From positions 1 through 45,791 of the IMG/VR virus record IMGVR_UViG_3300041411_000401: a stretch of DNA of 45,791 nucleotides; one strand, 5' to 3'. Each line of letters starts with the position of its first letter. Positions within the stretch are counted from its first letter, which is position 1. This document shows, piece after piece, positions 32,624 through 38,412 of the stretch. The translations under genes and the position numbers were made by a program. The DNA is from a virus. The notes beneath the pieces were generated by a model. That model had not been told where the DNA came from, did no database searches, and worked only from the letters and a program-made list of their open reading frames with translations.

Positions 32624-33471
32624 GCTGCACCTCGTGAGCGGTAGGAATCCCATGTGAAAGCCAGCGTGCATCCGCCGCCATCGTTCATGCGGTCGATAAC
32701 GCGCTCCCCGATGAAGGCTGCCAGCTCGTCTTTCGGCAGGTTGCTAATCAGGATTGTCGGCATCATGCGCTCATAGCGGGTGTTGATGATTTCAAAAAGG
32801 ATCAGCTTCTCTGCCTCACTGCCGAACTGCACACCCACTTCATCGATGATAAGAAGCTCAGGGTCGGTATAAATCCGGATAACCTCAGCCTCGGTGCGCT
32901 CAGAGTTCTTTGACCAGGTGGATTTAAACAGGCGTGCGATGCGCAGAGCTGTCGTGAACAGCGCAGAGTTCTGGTGCTCGTTGATAACGTGTTTAGCGAT
33001 AGCCAGAGCGAGGTGGTTTTTACCAGTTCCGGGCTTGCCACACATAACGAGACCGCCGCCCTGCTTCAGGCGTTCCGGCCATTTGGCTGCGTAGGCTTTG
33101 CAGAGCTTTAGGCATCGCGCTGCGTCATCGTTGACGGCCTGATAGTTATCCAGCGTTGCGCCGGCGAAGCGCTCTGGTAACTGCAGGTCTCCCATCATTC
33201 GGTCAATCTGGCTTTGCTTCCAGCGCTTCTCTGATGCGGCTTCGTCTGCTTCCAGCTTCGCCAGCTTTTCAGCTAGGCAGGCCGGACATTCGCTTTTGGT
33301 TTCCAATACGCGGGTCAGCAGGTTCGCTTTCTTGCAGCGCTGCTGAAATATGCCGTGCTTGTCACATACCGCCTGAATTTCTTCAAAGGTGACGTGATCA
33401 AGCTGCTTTGGAGGATGGTTTAGGTCATCCAGTTTCCGACGTACCGATTCAATTTCAGTTCTGTAATCCAT
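32620..33471 (-). CDS. dnaC-like: DnaC-like helicase loader
   Basis: This 283-aa AAA+ ATPase has a Cys-rich N-terminal part (C36, C46, CPAC at 62-65), Walker A GKPGTGKNH (about 145-153), Walker B LLIIDEVG (about 206-213) and TILISNLPKDELAAFIGERVIDRM sensor/box VII regions. It loads the host DnaB helicase at the phage origin. The replication/initiator gene lies directly upstream. Confidence 0.92.
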   Translation of the reverse strand: MDYRTEIESVRRKLDDLNHPPKQLDHVTFEEIQAVCDKHGIFQQRCKKANLLTRVLETKSECPACLAEKLAKLEADEAASEKRWKQSQIDRMMGDLQLPERFAGATLDNYQAVNDDAARCLKLCKAYAAKWPERLKQGGGLVMCGKPGTGKNHLALAIAKHVINEHQNSALFTTALRIARLFKSTWSKNSERTEAEVIRIYTDPELLIIDEVGVQFGSEAEKLILFEIINTRYERMMPTILISNLPKDELAAFIGERVIDRMNDGGGCTLAFTWDSYRSRGAA

Positions 33472-33473
33472 GG

Positions 33474-34352
33474 TTAACCCTCCATCCAGGCTGGCATCTC
33501 AGTGGTGCCGTAGTTTTTGGCAGCGAAGTTTTCGTTGACCGCGCGGCGGGCTGGCTGAGCAGGTCGCGATGTCGCCTGCTTGTTCTGGTAGCTGAGTTTC
33601 TGGCTGGCAGTGATAAACCAGTTCTTCGGCTTTTCGTGGGTGAATTCAATATCGAGCTTCTGCAGTTCGTAGTTCAGGTCAATGTTCGGGTAGAGCAGCT
33701 TCCAGGCTTCGTAGTCCTTGTGATTTAGCCGAACGATATTTCCTTCGAACGCATAGCGACCTGACATTGCATGAACCGTTGCCTGACCCTCCCCTTCGCA
33801 AGTCGCGTCAGCGGCTTGGGTGTTATAGGGAATCAGGTTAAGGGAATCAGGAATCAGGTTAAGGGAATCAGCAGGATTTAAATTGTTCTCCACTGGTTCC
33901 TGCACCGTACCAGCACTGTGCTTTTCTGGTGCTGCTTTAATTTCAACAGGTTGAATCTCTTTTGCCTGTTCTTTTGCTGAATCAGTCTCGTGCTTTACTG
34001 GTGCTTGTTCCGGTTCAGGTTGTGCGTCGCATTGTTCTGGTATCTCGCTAGCCGCTTCTTTGCAGTGTGGATTCTGGTGCTTCTTCCAGTTAGCGATCTG
34101 GATATACGGGTTACCTTCTACTGAGTAGCGACTGATGAACTGACGCTCGTGAAGCTGATTAAGGCAGTCATCGCAGTCGACGTTATCGAATGGCAAAACG
34201 AGTGCTTTAATCTTCTTGGGGCGGTCATCTAAGCGACCTTCCTTATCTGCAATAGTCCACAGCCCAGCGAATAGCAGACGGGCAAGTGGTGAGCATTCGG
34301 CCAGTTCATCATTAGTGAAAAAGCCTGGTTTGATGTTTCTGGATCTGGCCAT
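33474..34352 (-). CDS. Replication initiation protein (O/DnaT-like)
   Basis: This 292-aa protein has an N-terminal winged-helix region (RSRNIKPGFFTNDELAECSPLARLLFAGLWTIADKEGRLDDRPKKIKALVLPFD...ANWKKHQNPH), a Pro/Glu/Lys-rich middle, and a C-terminal DnaT-like part (YEAWKLLYPNIDLNYELQKL...KNWFITASQKLS). It should bind the origin and recruit DnaC/DnaB. The middle contains two tandem seven-codon repeats (SLNLIPD, SLNLIPY) arising from iteron-like DNA at 33830-33871. The ATG at 34352 overlaps the previous stop (TAATG), with GGAG upstream. Confidence 0.87.
   Translation of the reverse strand: MARSRNIKPGFFTNDELAECSPLARLLFAGLWTIADKEGRLDDRPKKIKALVLPFDNVDCDDCLNQLHERQFISRYSVEGNPYIQIANWKKHQNPHCKEAASEIPEQCDAQPEPEQAPVKHETDSAKEQAKEIQPVEIKAAPEKHSAGTVQEPVENNLNPADSLNLIPDSLNLIPYNTQAADATCEGEGQATVHAMSGRYAFEGNIVRLNHKDYEAWKLLYPNIDLNYELQKLDIEFTHEKPKNWFITASQKLSYQNKQATSRPAQPARRAVNENFAAKNYGTTEMPAWMEG
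33828..33871 (-). repeat. Iteron-like tandem repeats, probable replication origin
   Basis: A 21-bp unit starting GAATCAGGTTAAG occurs twice with no mismatch, end to end (33830-33850 and 33851-33871). Each unit holds GAATCAG twice, giving four copies. An A+T-rich stretch (GGATTTAAATTG) follows. Location inside the initiator gene is as in lambda O, where the origin iterons lie. Confidence 0.68.
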
Positions 34353-35053
34353 TAAAAGCTCCAAGGTTTTCGCGGACCATAAGCCCCAGCCTCATTCAGC
34401 TGCTTCTCATGTTCGCGCATCATTTGAGAGGAATAAGATAGGAGTGGGGTTGCGCATGCTTTGTCGATAAGCAGCGAACAACCGCGGCGGTTTAGCTTCG
34501 TAATACTGTCAGCGGCAAGCTCAACCAGCCTTTTGATGGCTGCATACTTACAGCCAAAGACAGTGAGATTCAGATCGTCCAGTAAGCCATCAAGCGACCA
34601 TGGCTCTGACTTTTCCAAGCAAATGACATCGTGAGAGTCAGCAATCACTTCTAAAGGTGTGCTCCTCTCAACTAGCCCTTCGCCAGAAAAAACATCTTCA
34701 ATGATATCCAGAGAGTAATGAAAGAATTCACGGTTAGAACTGATCCGATACTCTTTCAAAATCTCATGAATTACCGATTCATGACGCTGTGGATTGTCTG
34801 AATAGTAAGCAGAGTGAACCTCAAATGGGAAAGGTATTCCCGTCCCCTGAGATATCTGCCCAGCTCGGATTTCAGGCTCGTTAGTGGTCATGCCGATCTT
34901 ATAAACATCAGGCATGTACTCATTTGAAAGAACGTAAACCCAGCCTGAAAGGCGCATATCCTTTGGCATTGGGAAGTTCTTTAATGTTTCAGTATTTATT
35001 GTGAGTGGCTCAGTGATGCTTTCACTGTTTACATATCCAGTTAGTCCTGGCAT
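34352..35053 (-). CDS. GIY-YIG family protein (T5orf172-like)
   Basis: This 233-aa protein has a GIY-YIG-related domain at about residues 37-112: GWVYVLSNE, VYKIGMTTNEPEIRAGQISQGTGIP, HESVIHEILKEYR and NREFFHYS, the T5orf172/MUG113 pattern, with catalytic-type Tyr, Arg and Glu. The rest is helical and unassigned. Such proteins in phages may be nucleases or defence-related. It is placed between cII and the initiator gene, an unusual insertion, and is preceded by a strong GGAGGAA. Confidence 0.82.
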   Translation of the reverse strand: MPGLTGYVNSESITEPLTINTETLKNFPMPKDMRLSGWVYVLSNEYMPDVYKIGMTTNEPEIRAGQISQGTGIPFPFEVHSAYYSDNPQRHESVIHEILKEYRISSNREFFHYSLDIIEDVFSGEGLVERSTPLEVIADSHDVICLEKSEPWSLDGLLDDLNLTVFGCKYAAIKRLVELAADSITKLNRRGCSLLIDKACATPLLSYSSQMMREHEKQLNEAGAYGPRKPWSF

Positions 35054-35088
35054 AATTTCCTCCAGTTATTTGTGTTCGCAAATTGCTA

Positions 35089-35388
35089 TCAAGCGTCGAA
35101 ACTGTTCCCGCAGTTCGGCGCTTTTTCTTTTGTCAGTAGCTGCTCTATGCGCAACAACCTCTGCGCCATTTCTGATTCAGGTGAAACCACGTCCAGATAA
35201 GCCAGTGCCAGACTCATCATCTGGAAGAAGCTGTGACGCTGCTTTCCTGATGGACGCTTCATGCGGCTTACGGCTGCGTCGTCCAGGTCGAGTACCTTCG
35301 CCAGTGTTCCCTGTCCACGTTCAGCCAGTTTGTTCAGTAACTGGCTTTCAATCTCTCTCGCTTTTTTGCGATAGCTTGCAATTTCCAT
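35089..35388 (-). CDS. cII: CII-like transcription activator
   Basis: This 99-aa protein has the CII pattern: EIASYRKKAREIESQLLNKLAERGQGTLAKVLDLDDAAVSRMKR, the helix-turn-helix, then a helical tetramerisation part and an acidic/Lys tail that may serve as degradation tag. It follows the Cro-like gene and nutR, as in lambda. A TTGC-N6-TTGC site at 35418-35431 is the expected pRE target. Confidence 0.9.
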   Translation of the reverse strand: MEIASYRKKAREIESQLLNKLAERGQGTLAKVLDLDDAAVSRMKRPSGKQRHSFFQMMSLALAYLDVVSPESEMAQRLLRIEQLLTKEKAPNCGNSFDA

Positions 35389-35417
35389 GATGTAAAATTC
35401 CTTTGTTGGTTAAGTAA

Positions 35418-35431
35418 TTGCGTGACATTGC
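35418..35431 (+). promoter_or_regulatory. CII binding site (pRE-type)
   Basis: TTGCGTGACATTGC gives TTGC-N6-TTGC exactly, on the plus strand between the CII- and Cro-like genes. In lambda this places RNA polymerase to transcribe antisense through cro into cI. No clear -10 element is visible, as is usual for CII-dependent promoters. Confidence 0.72.
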
Positions 35432-35458
35432 GGTGAGCAAGTCACTTCGGTTTTTGGG

Positions 35459-35494
35459 GGCCGAAACAGCCTCCGGTCAGATTGATAAAGAGCG
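35459..35494 (-). promoter_or_regulatory. nutR: boxA and boxB for N antitermination
   Basis: On the minus strand boxA CGCTCTTTA (35486-35494) is followed by a boxB-like hairpin GGCT-GTTTC-GGCC (35459-35471), a 5-nt loop closed by a T-G pair. The nutL boxB has a related GATTC loop, also closed by T-G. Confidence 0.7.
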
Positions 35495-35501
35495 GTGTTG
35501 C

Positions 35502-35729
35502 TTAAGCCGCTGTGTCGGCTGACTTCATGTATCGCTGCGGATAGAGAATCTGCATTTCGGTGATCTTCCCTTTGAAGAACCGGGACAATTTCTCTGCCGT
35601 TTCGAGAGAGGGAACCTGAATTCCCCTTTCAATCCGGCTGAGGTTTCCAACGTCAAGTTGCGTTGCGATGGCTACCTCGGAAATTGTCAGCTTTTTCTCT
35701 ACACGCATTTTCCTTAATGGTGTTGGCAT
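35502..35729 (-). CDS. cro: Cro-like repressor
   Basis: This 75-aa XRE-type helix-turn-helix protein (MRVEKKLTISEVAIATQLDVGNLSRIERGIQVPSLETAEKLSRFF) is divergent from CI and lies first in the early leftward operon. It shares the recognition helix VGNLSRIERG with CI (VGNLSRLERG), so both should bind the same operators. AGGAGGT precedes the ATG. Confidence 0.88.
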   Translation of the reverse strand: MPTPLRKMRVEKKLTISEVAIATQLDVGNLSRIERGIQVPSLETAEKLSRFFKGKITEMQILYPQRYMKSADTAA

Positions 35730-35743
35730 AATGCACCTCCTAA

Positions 35744-35758
35744 ATGCGCTATACGCAT
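35744..35758. promoter_or_regulatory. CI/Cro operator, OR site near cro
   Basis: ATGCG-CTATA-CGCAT, a 15-bp inverted repeat. It covers the start region of the cro promoter. Confidence 0.78.
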
Positions 35759-35785
35759 AATATGCGAATTGAAAAATATGCGCAA
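35757..35785 (-). promoter_or_regulatory. pR-type promoter for the cro operon
   Basis: On the minus strand the -35 TTGCGC (35780-35785) and -10 TATTAT (35757-35762) are separated by 17 bp. Operators overlap both elements, so CI or Cro binding would block it. Confidence 0.75.
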
Positions 35786-35792
35786 GGCGCTT
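35778..35792. promoter_or_regulatory. CI/Cro operator, OR middle site
   Basis: ATGCG-CAAGG-CGCTT, one mismatch from the 15-bp operator consensus. It overlaps the -35 element of the cro promoter. Confidence 0.6.
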
Positions 35793-35806
35793 TGCGTGTC
35801 ACGCAT
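35792..35806. promoter_or_regulatory. CI/Cro operator, OR site near cI
   Basis: TTGCG-TGTCA-CGCAT, one mismatch from consensus and directly next to the middle site. It lies close to the cI start, so it may govern cI autoregulation. The cI promoter itself could not be assigned. Confidence 0.65.
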
Positions 35807-35827
35807 AAAAAAGGTTGAATACACGCC

Positions 35828-36517
35828 ATGAAAATAGGCGACAAGATTAGACAGATTCGCAAAGCGAATAAGATGACCCTGACAGAACTCGCGTTGCGCG
35901 TGGATAGCGACGTGGGCAACCTGTCACGCCTTGAGCGTGGAATGCAGGGTTACAGCGATTCCCTTATACATAAGATTGCGGAAGCTCTCGCAGTTCCTGT
36001 ATCTGAGCTATTCTCTTCCAATGAAGCTAATGATACTGTAGATTCATACAGTATCGGTTCCATTATAAAAAAGGGGAGAAAAGATGTGTACAGGATTGAT
36101 GTTCTTGATGTTTCAGCAAGCGCCGGAGATGGTTCACCCTCGAAGGACGTCGTTGAAGTCATAAGGTCTATTGAATATGTTCCCGATCAAGCAAGGGTCA
36201 TATTCGGTAACCGGCCGGAGTCATCCGTGAAGCTTATTAACGTTCGTGGTGACAGTATGGAAGGCACTATTGAGCCAGGCGACCTGATTTTTGTCGACGT
36301 CGCTGTGAGCTGCTTCGATGGTGATGGTATTTATGTCTTTGACTACAACGGCGACATGTTTGTTAAGCGCCTGCAGAAGGTTAAAAGCGAACTGATCGTC
36401 ATATCGGACAACCCGCGCTATCGCGAATGGACTATATCCGCTGAAGAAATGGATATGCTTCATGTTGCCGGGCGCGTGATGCTTAGCCAATCCCAGCAAT
36501 ACCGCCGTCACGGATAA
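35828..36517 (+). CDS. cI: CI-like repressor with S24 autoprotease domain
   Basis: This 229-aa lysogeny repressor has an N-terminal helix-turn-helix (KANKMTLTELALRVDSDVGNLSRLERG) and a C-terminal S24 peptidase domain with S143 in GDSMEG and K180 in GDMFVK. The expected RecA-stimulated cleavage site is Ala99-Gly100 in SASAGDG. Prophage induction by DNA damage is therefore likely. A strong LexA-box sequence lies within codons 70-75, and a good antisense promoter lies about 10 codons further. The gene ends before a terminator at 36537. Confidence 0.95.
   Translation: MKIGDKIRQIRKANKMTLTELALRVDSDVGNLSRLERGMQGYSDSLIHKIAEALAVPVSELFSSNEANDTVDSYSIGSIIKKGRKDVYRIDVLDVSASAGDGSPSKDVVEVIRSIEYVPDQARVIFGNRPESSVKLINVRGDSMEGTIEPGDLIFVDVAVSCFDGDGIYVFDYNGDMFVKRLQKVKSELIVISDNPRYREWTISAEEMDMLHVAGRVMLSQSQQYRRHG
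36036..36051. promoter_or_regulatory. LexA-type box inside cI
   Basis: CTGTAGATTCATACAG fits CTGT-N8-ACAG, and the flanks extend it to TACTGTA ... TACAGTA, matching the outer half of the LexA consensus in all positions. The palindrome arms are 9 bp (GATACTGTA and TACAGTATC). It lies at +4 to +19 of a predicted minus-strand promoter. Confidence 0.65.
36062..36090 (-). promoter_or_regulatory. Antisense promoter candidate inside cI
   Basis: On the minus strand TACACA (36085-36090) and a perfect TATAAT (36062-36067) are 17 bp apart. Transcription would start near 36055, directly at the LexA-type box, and run antisense through the start of cI toward the operators and cro. Confidence 0.45.
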
Positions 36518-36536
36518 CCTCCCCTTTCGCAAATTA

Positions 36537-36559
36537 GCCCGCCACGTGCGGGCTTTTTT
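36537..36559 (+). terminator. Terminator after cI
   Basis: GCCCGC-CACGT-GCGGGC, followed by six T, lies 20 bp after the cI stop codon. Confidence 0.88.
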
Positions 36560-36651
36560 GTGCCTGCAACATATCCCGCTTAAAAATAAATCCATTTCTG
36601 TTTCAAACACATAACCCAATATCGATGAAAAACAGACACACCCAATCAATT

Positions 36652-36666
36652 ATGCGCTTGACGCAT
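36652..36666. promoter_or_regulatory. CI/Cro operator, OL1-type
   Basis: ATGCG-CTTGA-CGCAT, a consensus operator. It covers the -35 element of the pL-type promoter. Confidence 0.8.
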
Positions 36667-36686
36667 ATGCGCTGTACGCATAATAT
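36658..36686 (+). promoter_or_regulatory. pL-type early promoter
   Basis: TTGACG (36658-36663) and TAATAT (36681-36686) are spaced by 17 bp. Seven bases later the transcript begins CATCAGCAGGACGC, resembling the start of lambda pL. Two tandem operators cover -35 and spacer. Confidence 0.82.
36667..36681. promoter_or_regulatory. CI/Cro operator, OL2-type
   Basis: ATGCG-CTGTA-CGCAT, directly next to the previous operator. It covers the spacer of the pL-type promoter. Confidence 0.8.
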
Positions 36687-36727
36687 CTATCCCATCAGCA
36701 GGACGCTGGCAGGCCACAGGGAACGGA

Positions 36728-36952
36728 GTGGCGGGTTCTTTAACAAAAGAGATTGAGACTGATTCGGTCTCACCAAAGTGCAGTTGGCTTTGGGATTGGA
36801 TGAATGCGCAGGCTGATGCGCAGTGGGACGTGGCTGACTCACAAGGATGGCTCAAGCGAATAAGCAAGCTCGATGCCGCCGAACAAGCGCCTTATGCCGG
36901 AGATCAGCACCGGCCATCCAATCACCTAAGCCAATTACCGGAGGCAACATGA
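36728..36952 (+). CDS. Possible small protein between pL and N
   Basis: An open frame from GTG 36728 (ACAGGGAACGGA upstream) encodes 74 aa (ETDSVSPKCSWLWDWMNAQADAQW, then WLKRISKLDAAEQ). Its stop overlaps the N start by ATGA, which favours a real, translationally coupled gene. The frame overlaps nutL, however, and the start could be the later ATG at about 36802. Family not recognised; could also be leader RNA only. Confidence 0.4.
   Translation: MAGSLTKEIETDSVSPKCSWLWDWMNAQADAQWDVADSQGWLKRISKLDAAEQAPYAGDQHRPSNHLSQLPEAT
36735..36772 (+). promoter_or_regulatory. nutL: boxA and boxB for N antitermination
   Basis: GTTCTTTAACA (36735-36745) differs from consensus boxA at one base. A hairpin TGAGACT-GATTC-GGTCTCA (36754-36772) follows, with a 7-bp stem including a T-G closing pair. 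It lies about 40 nt after the pL-type start. Confidence 0.7.
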
Positions 36953-37194
36953 ACAACAAGCAACGCAAGAAGCTGCAACGCGCAGTAGAGCATCGGGCCA
37001 TGAAGCTGCAACAGCAGAGCTTCGAGCGCCGCATCGTCAGCACCTTATCCAGCTGCAACCAGAGAGTAGAGAAAGCAGTTATCTCCCCTTCTCTGCGTGA
37101 CAGGCATGAGAGCACATCACAGTGCTTACCAGAAATCGCGATATTCGCTGCAGGCTATCGCAACTCAAAAGACATCGTAACGGCGAGAGGCTGA
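36949..37194 (+). CDS. N: Early antiterminator N (P22-type)
   Basis: This 81-aa protein has a short arginine/lysine-rich N terminus (NNKQRKKLQRAVEHRAMKLQQQ) fitting an RNA-binding arginine-rich motif, and a C-terminal PEIAIFAAGYRNSKDIVTARG that closely matches the end of P22 N (ALYAAGHRKSKQITAR, from memory). It should bind boxB RNA and NusA so polymerase passes terminators such as 37460-37484. GGAGGCAAC precedes the ATG. nutL and nutR sequences are both present. Confidence 0.85.
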   Translation: MNNKQRKKLQRAVEHRAMKLQQQSFERRIVSTLSSCNQRVEKAVISPSLRDRHESTSQCLPEIAIFAAGYRNSKDIVTARG

Positions 37195-37196
37195 AT

Positions 37197-37457
37197 ATGC
37201 CTACATATGAACAGTTGTATGACTTTCTTCTCCAGAACTACAGGCCATCGAGATTTGAGCAGCACAGTGACAAAGGAAAGGCTGATCGTATTTGTAGAAT
37301 GTATCTAGATGACCTTCAAAAGTACGGAGTAGCTCATATTTCACGACATGAAGACCCGCTTGGACAGGGTTTTAAATTCTTTCCTGACTTAAAGATTGAG
37401 CGTGGCGTTAAGGTTGAATACCAAAATAAAGCCGGTCATTTGACGCACTTGTTTTAG
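37197..37457 (+). CDS. Hypothetical protein following N
   Basis: This 86-aa protein (PTYEQLYDFLLQNYRPSRFEQH, then CRMYLDDLQKYGVAHISRHEDP) has no recognised domain. The ATG at 37197, with GAGAGG upstream, lies 2 bp after the N stop. It precedes a tL-like terminator. Confidence 0.75.
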   Translation: MPTYEQLYDFLLQNYRPSRFEQHSDKGKADRICRMYLDDLQKYGVAHISRHEDPLGQGFKFFPDLKIERGVKVEYQNKAGHLTHLF

Positions 37458-37459
37458 CT

Positions 37460-37484
37460 AGGCTGCCTAACCCGCAGCCTTTTT
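37460..37484 (+). terminator. tL-type early terminator
   Basis: AGGCTGC-CTAACCC-GCAGCCT, followed by TTTTT, lies just after the gene next to N. Genes downstream lie beyond it, so they are probably N-dependent. Confidence 0.82.
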
Positions 37485-37500
37485 CATATCTGGAGGCTCC

Positions 37501-37581
37501 ATGATAAGCACTGGAAATTACATATTCATTTGGTTGGTGACTGGTGTGTTGATGGGGCTGGGGTTTATAGCAGGAGGTTGA
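37501..37581 (+). CDS. Small membrane peptide (26 aa)
   Basis: A short frame with TGGAGG before the ATG encodes a single hydrophobic segment (YIFIWLVTGVLMGLGFIAGG). The next gene starts 2 bp after its stop. Function unknown; short membrane peptides are common in pL operons. Confidence 0.65.
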   Translation: MISTGNYIFIWLVTGVLMGLGFIAGG

Positions 37582-37582
37582 G

Positions 37583-37858
37583 ATGGGTGAGTTTAAAGGT
37601 ACGCCGGGGCCGTGGTCTCGTGATGGATATGAGTTTTTTAACTCAGACGGCGCAAATATATTCGACCTCACTTACGGGTCACATACTGGAATAAATGAGG
37701 ACGAAGCCAATACCAACCTGATAGCGGCAGCGCCTGAGCTTTTTGAGGCGCTTCAATGTGCGATTCACCACGTTCGTGAGCAGGCAAAGTCAGATGCTCA
37801 CGCTGCTGGGGTTCTTAAAGCGTGCGATGCCGTAATCAACAAGGCATTGGGCCAGTAA
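37583..37858 (+). CDS. Hypothetical phage protein (GTPGPW type)
   Basis: This 91-aa protein begins FKGTPGPWSRDGYEFFNSDG and continues EANTNLIAAAPELFEALQ, a pattern very common in small early proteins of enterobacterial phages. The function is unknown. It is preceded by GGAGGTTGAG. Confidence 0.82.
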   Translation: MGEFKGTPGPWSRDGYEFFNSDGANIFDLTYGSHTGINEDEANTNLIAAAPELFEALQCAIHHVREQAKSDAHAAGVLKACDAVINKALGQ

Positions 37859-37875
37859 CCACTGAGGATTTTGAG

Positions 37876-38085
37876 ATGGAAAAAGATACAGGCGGTACAG
37901 CTTTCCCGCTGCCATTAGGCAATGAAACGGTTGAAGGAAATGAAGGCATGACGCTGCGTGATTACTTCGCAGCTAAGGCGATGCAAGGAGAGCTGGCTAG
38001 CGGTCGTGCATCAAATAACCTAGATAGAATCGCATCACGTTCATATGAGATTGCCGACGCAATGCTACGCGCACAAGCCCAATAA
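37876..38085 (+). CDS. Hypothetical phage protein
   Basis: This 69-aa protein (TGGTAFPLPLGN ... GMTLRDYFAAKAMQGELA ... YEIADAMLRA) follows the common phage 'GGTAFP...GMTLRDYFAAKAMQ' pattern. The function is unknown. GAGGATTTTGAG precedes the ATG; a longer frame from 37822 overlaps the previous gene. Confidence 0.8.
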   Translation: MEKDTGGTAFPLPLGNETVEGNEGMTLRDYFAAKAMQGELASGRASNNLDRIASRSYEIADAMLRAQAQ

Positions 38086-38105
38086 AAAACCGAGAGGAGA
38101 AACCA

Positions 38106-38270
38106 ATGACTAAAGAAAATAAATCATCATTTGAAGAGGCAGCAAAACCGTTAATTAAGTGGCTTGCCGAAAACGTGAATCCGCACCATCAGGCGGTAGT
38201 AACAAGCACTGACGCTGAGCTGCTTTCAACGGAGTGCTTCGTCAAAAACGAGTCATTTCTGAAAGACTGA
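38106..38270 (+). CDS. Small hypothetical phage protein (54 aa)
   Basis: TKENKSSFEEAAKPLIKWLAE, then NPHHQAVVTSTDAELLSTECF, is a recurring short protein in lambdoid pL operons. AGAGGAG lies upstream. Function not known. Confidence 0.78.
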   Translation: MTKENKSSFEEAAKPLIKWLAENVNPHHQAVVTSTDAELLSTECFVKNESFLKD

Positions 38271-38412
38271 GTGACACCGTAAAGCCGCCTACTCAGACGG
38301 CTTTGAGGTGCTACGCACCAACGCTGTGAAGTTTCAAATGATAGAGACAGAACAGGATGCGATTTGGCCGCTTAGTGCGGCCTTCTTTTTTACCAAAATT
38401 CAGGAGACGGAA

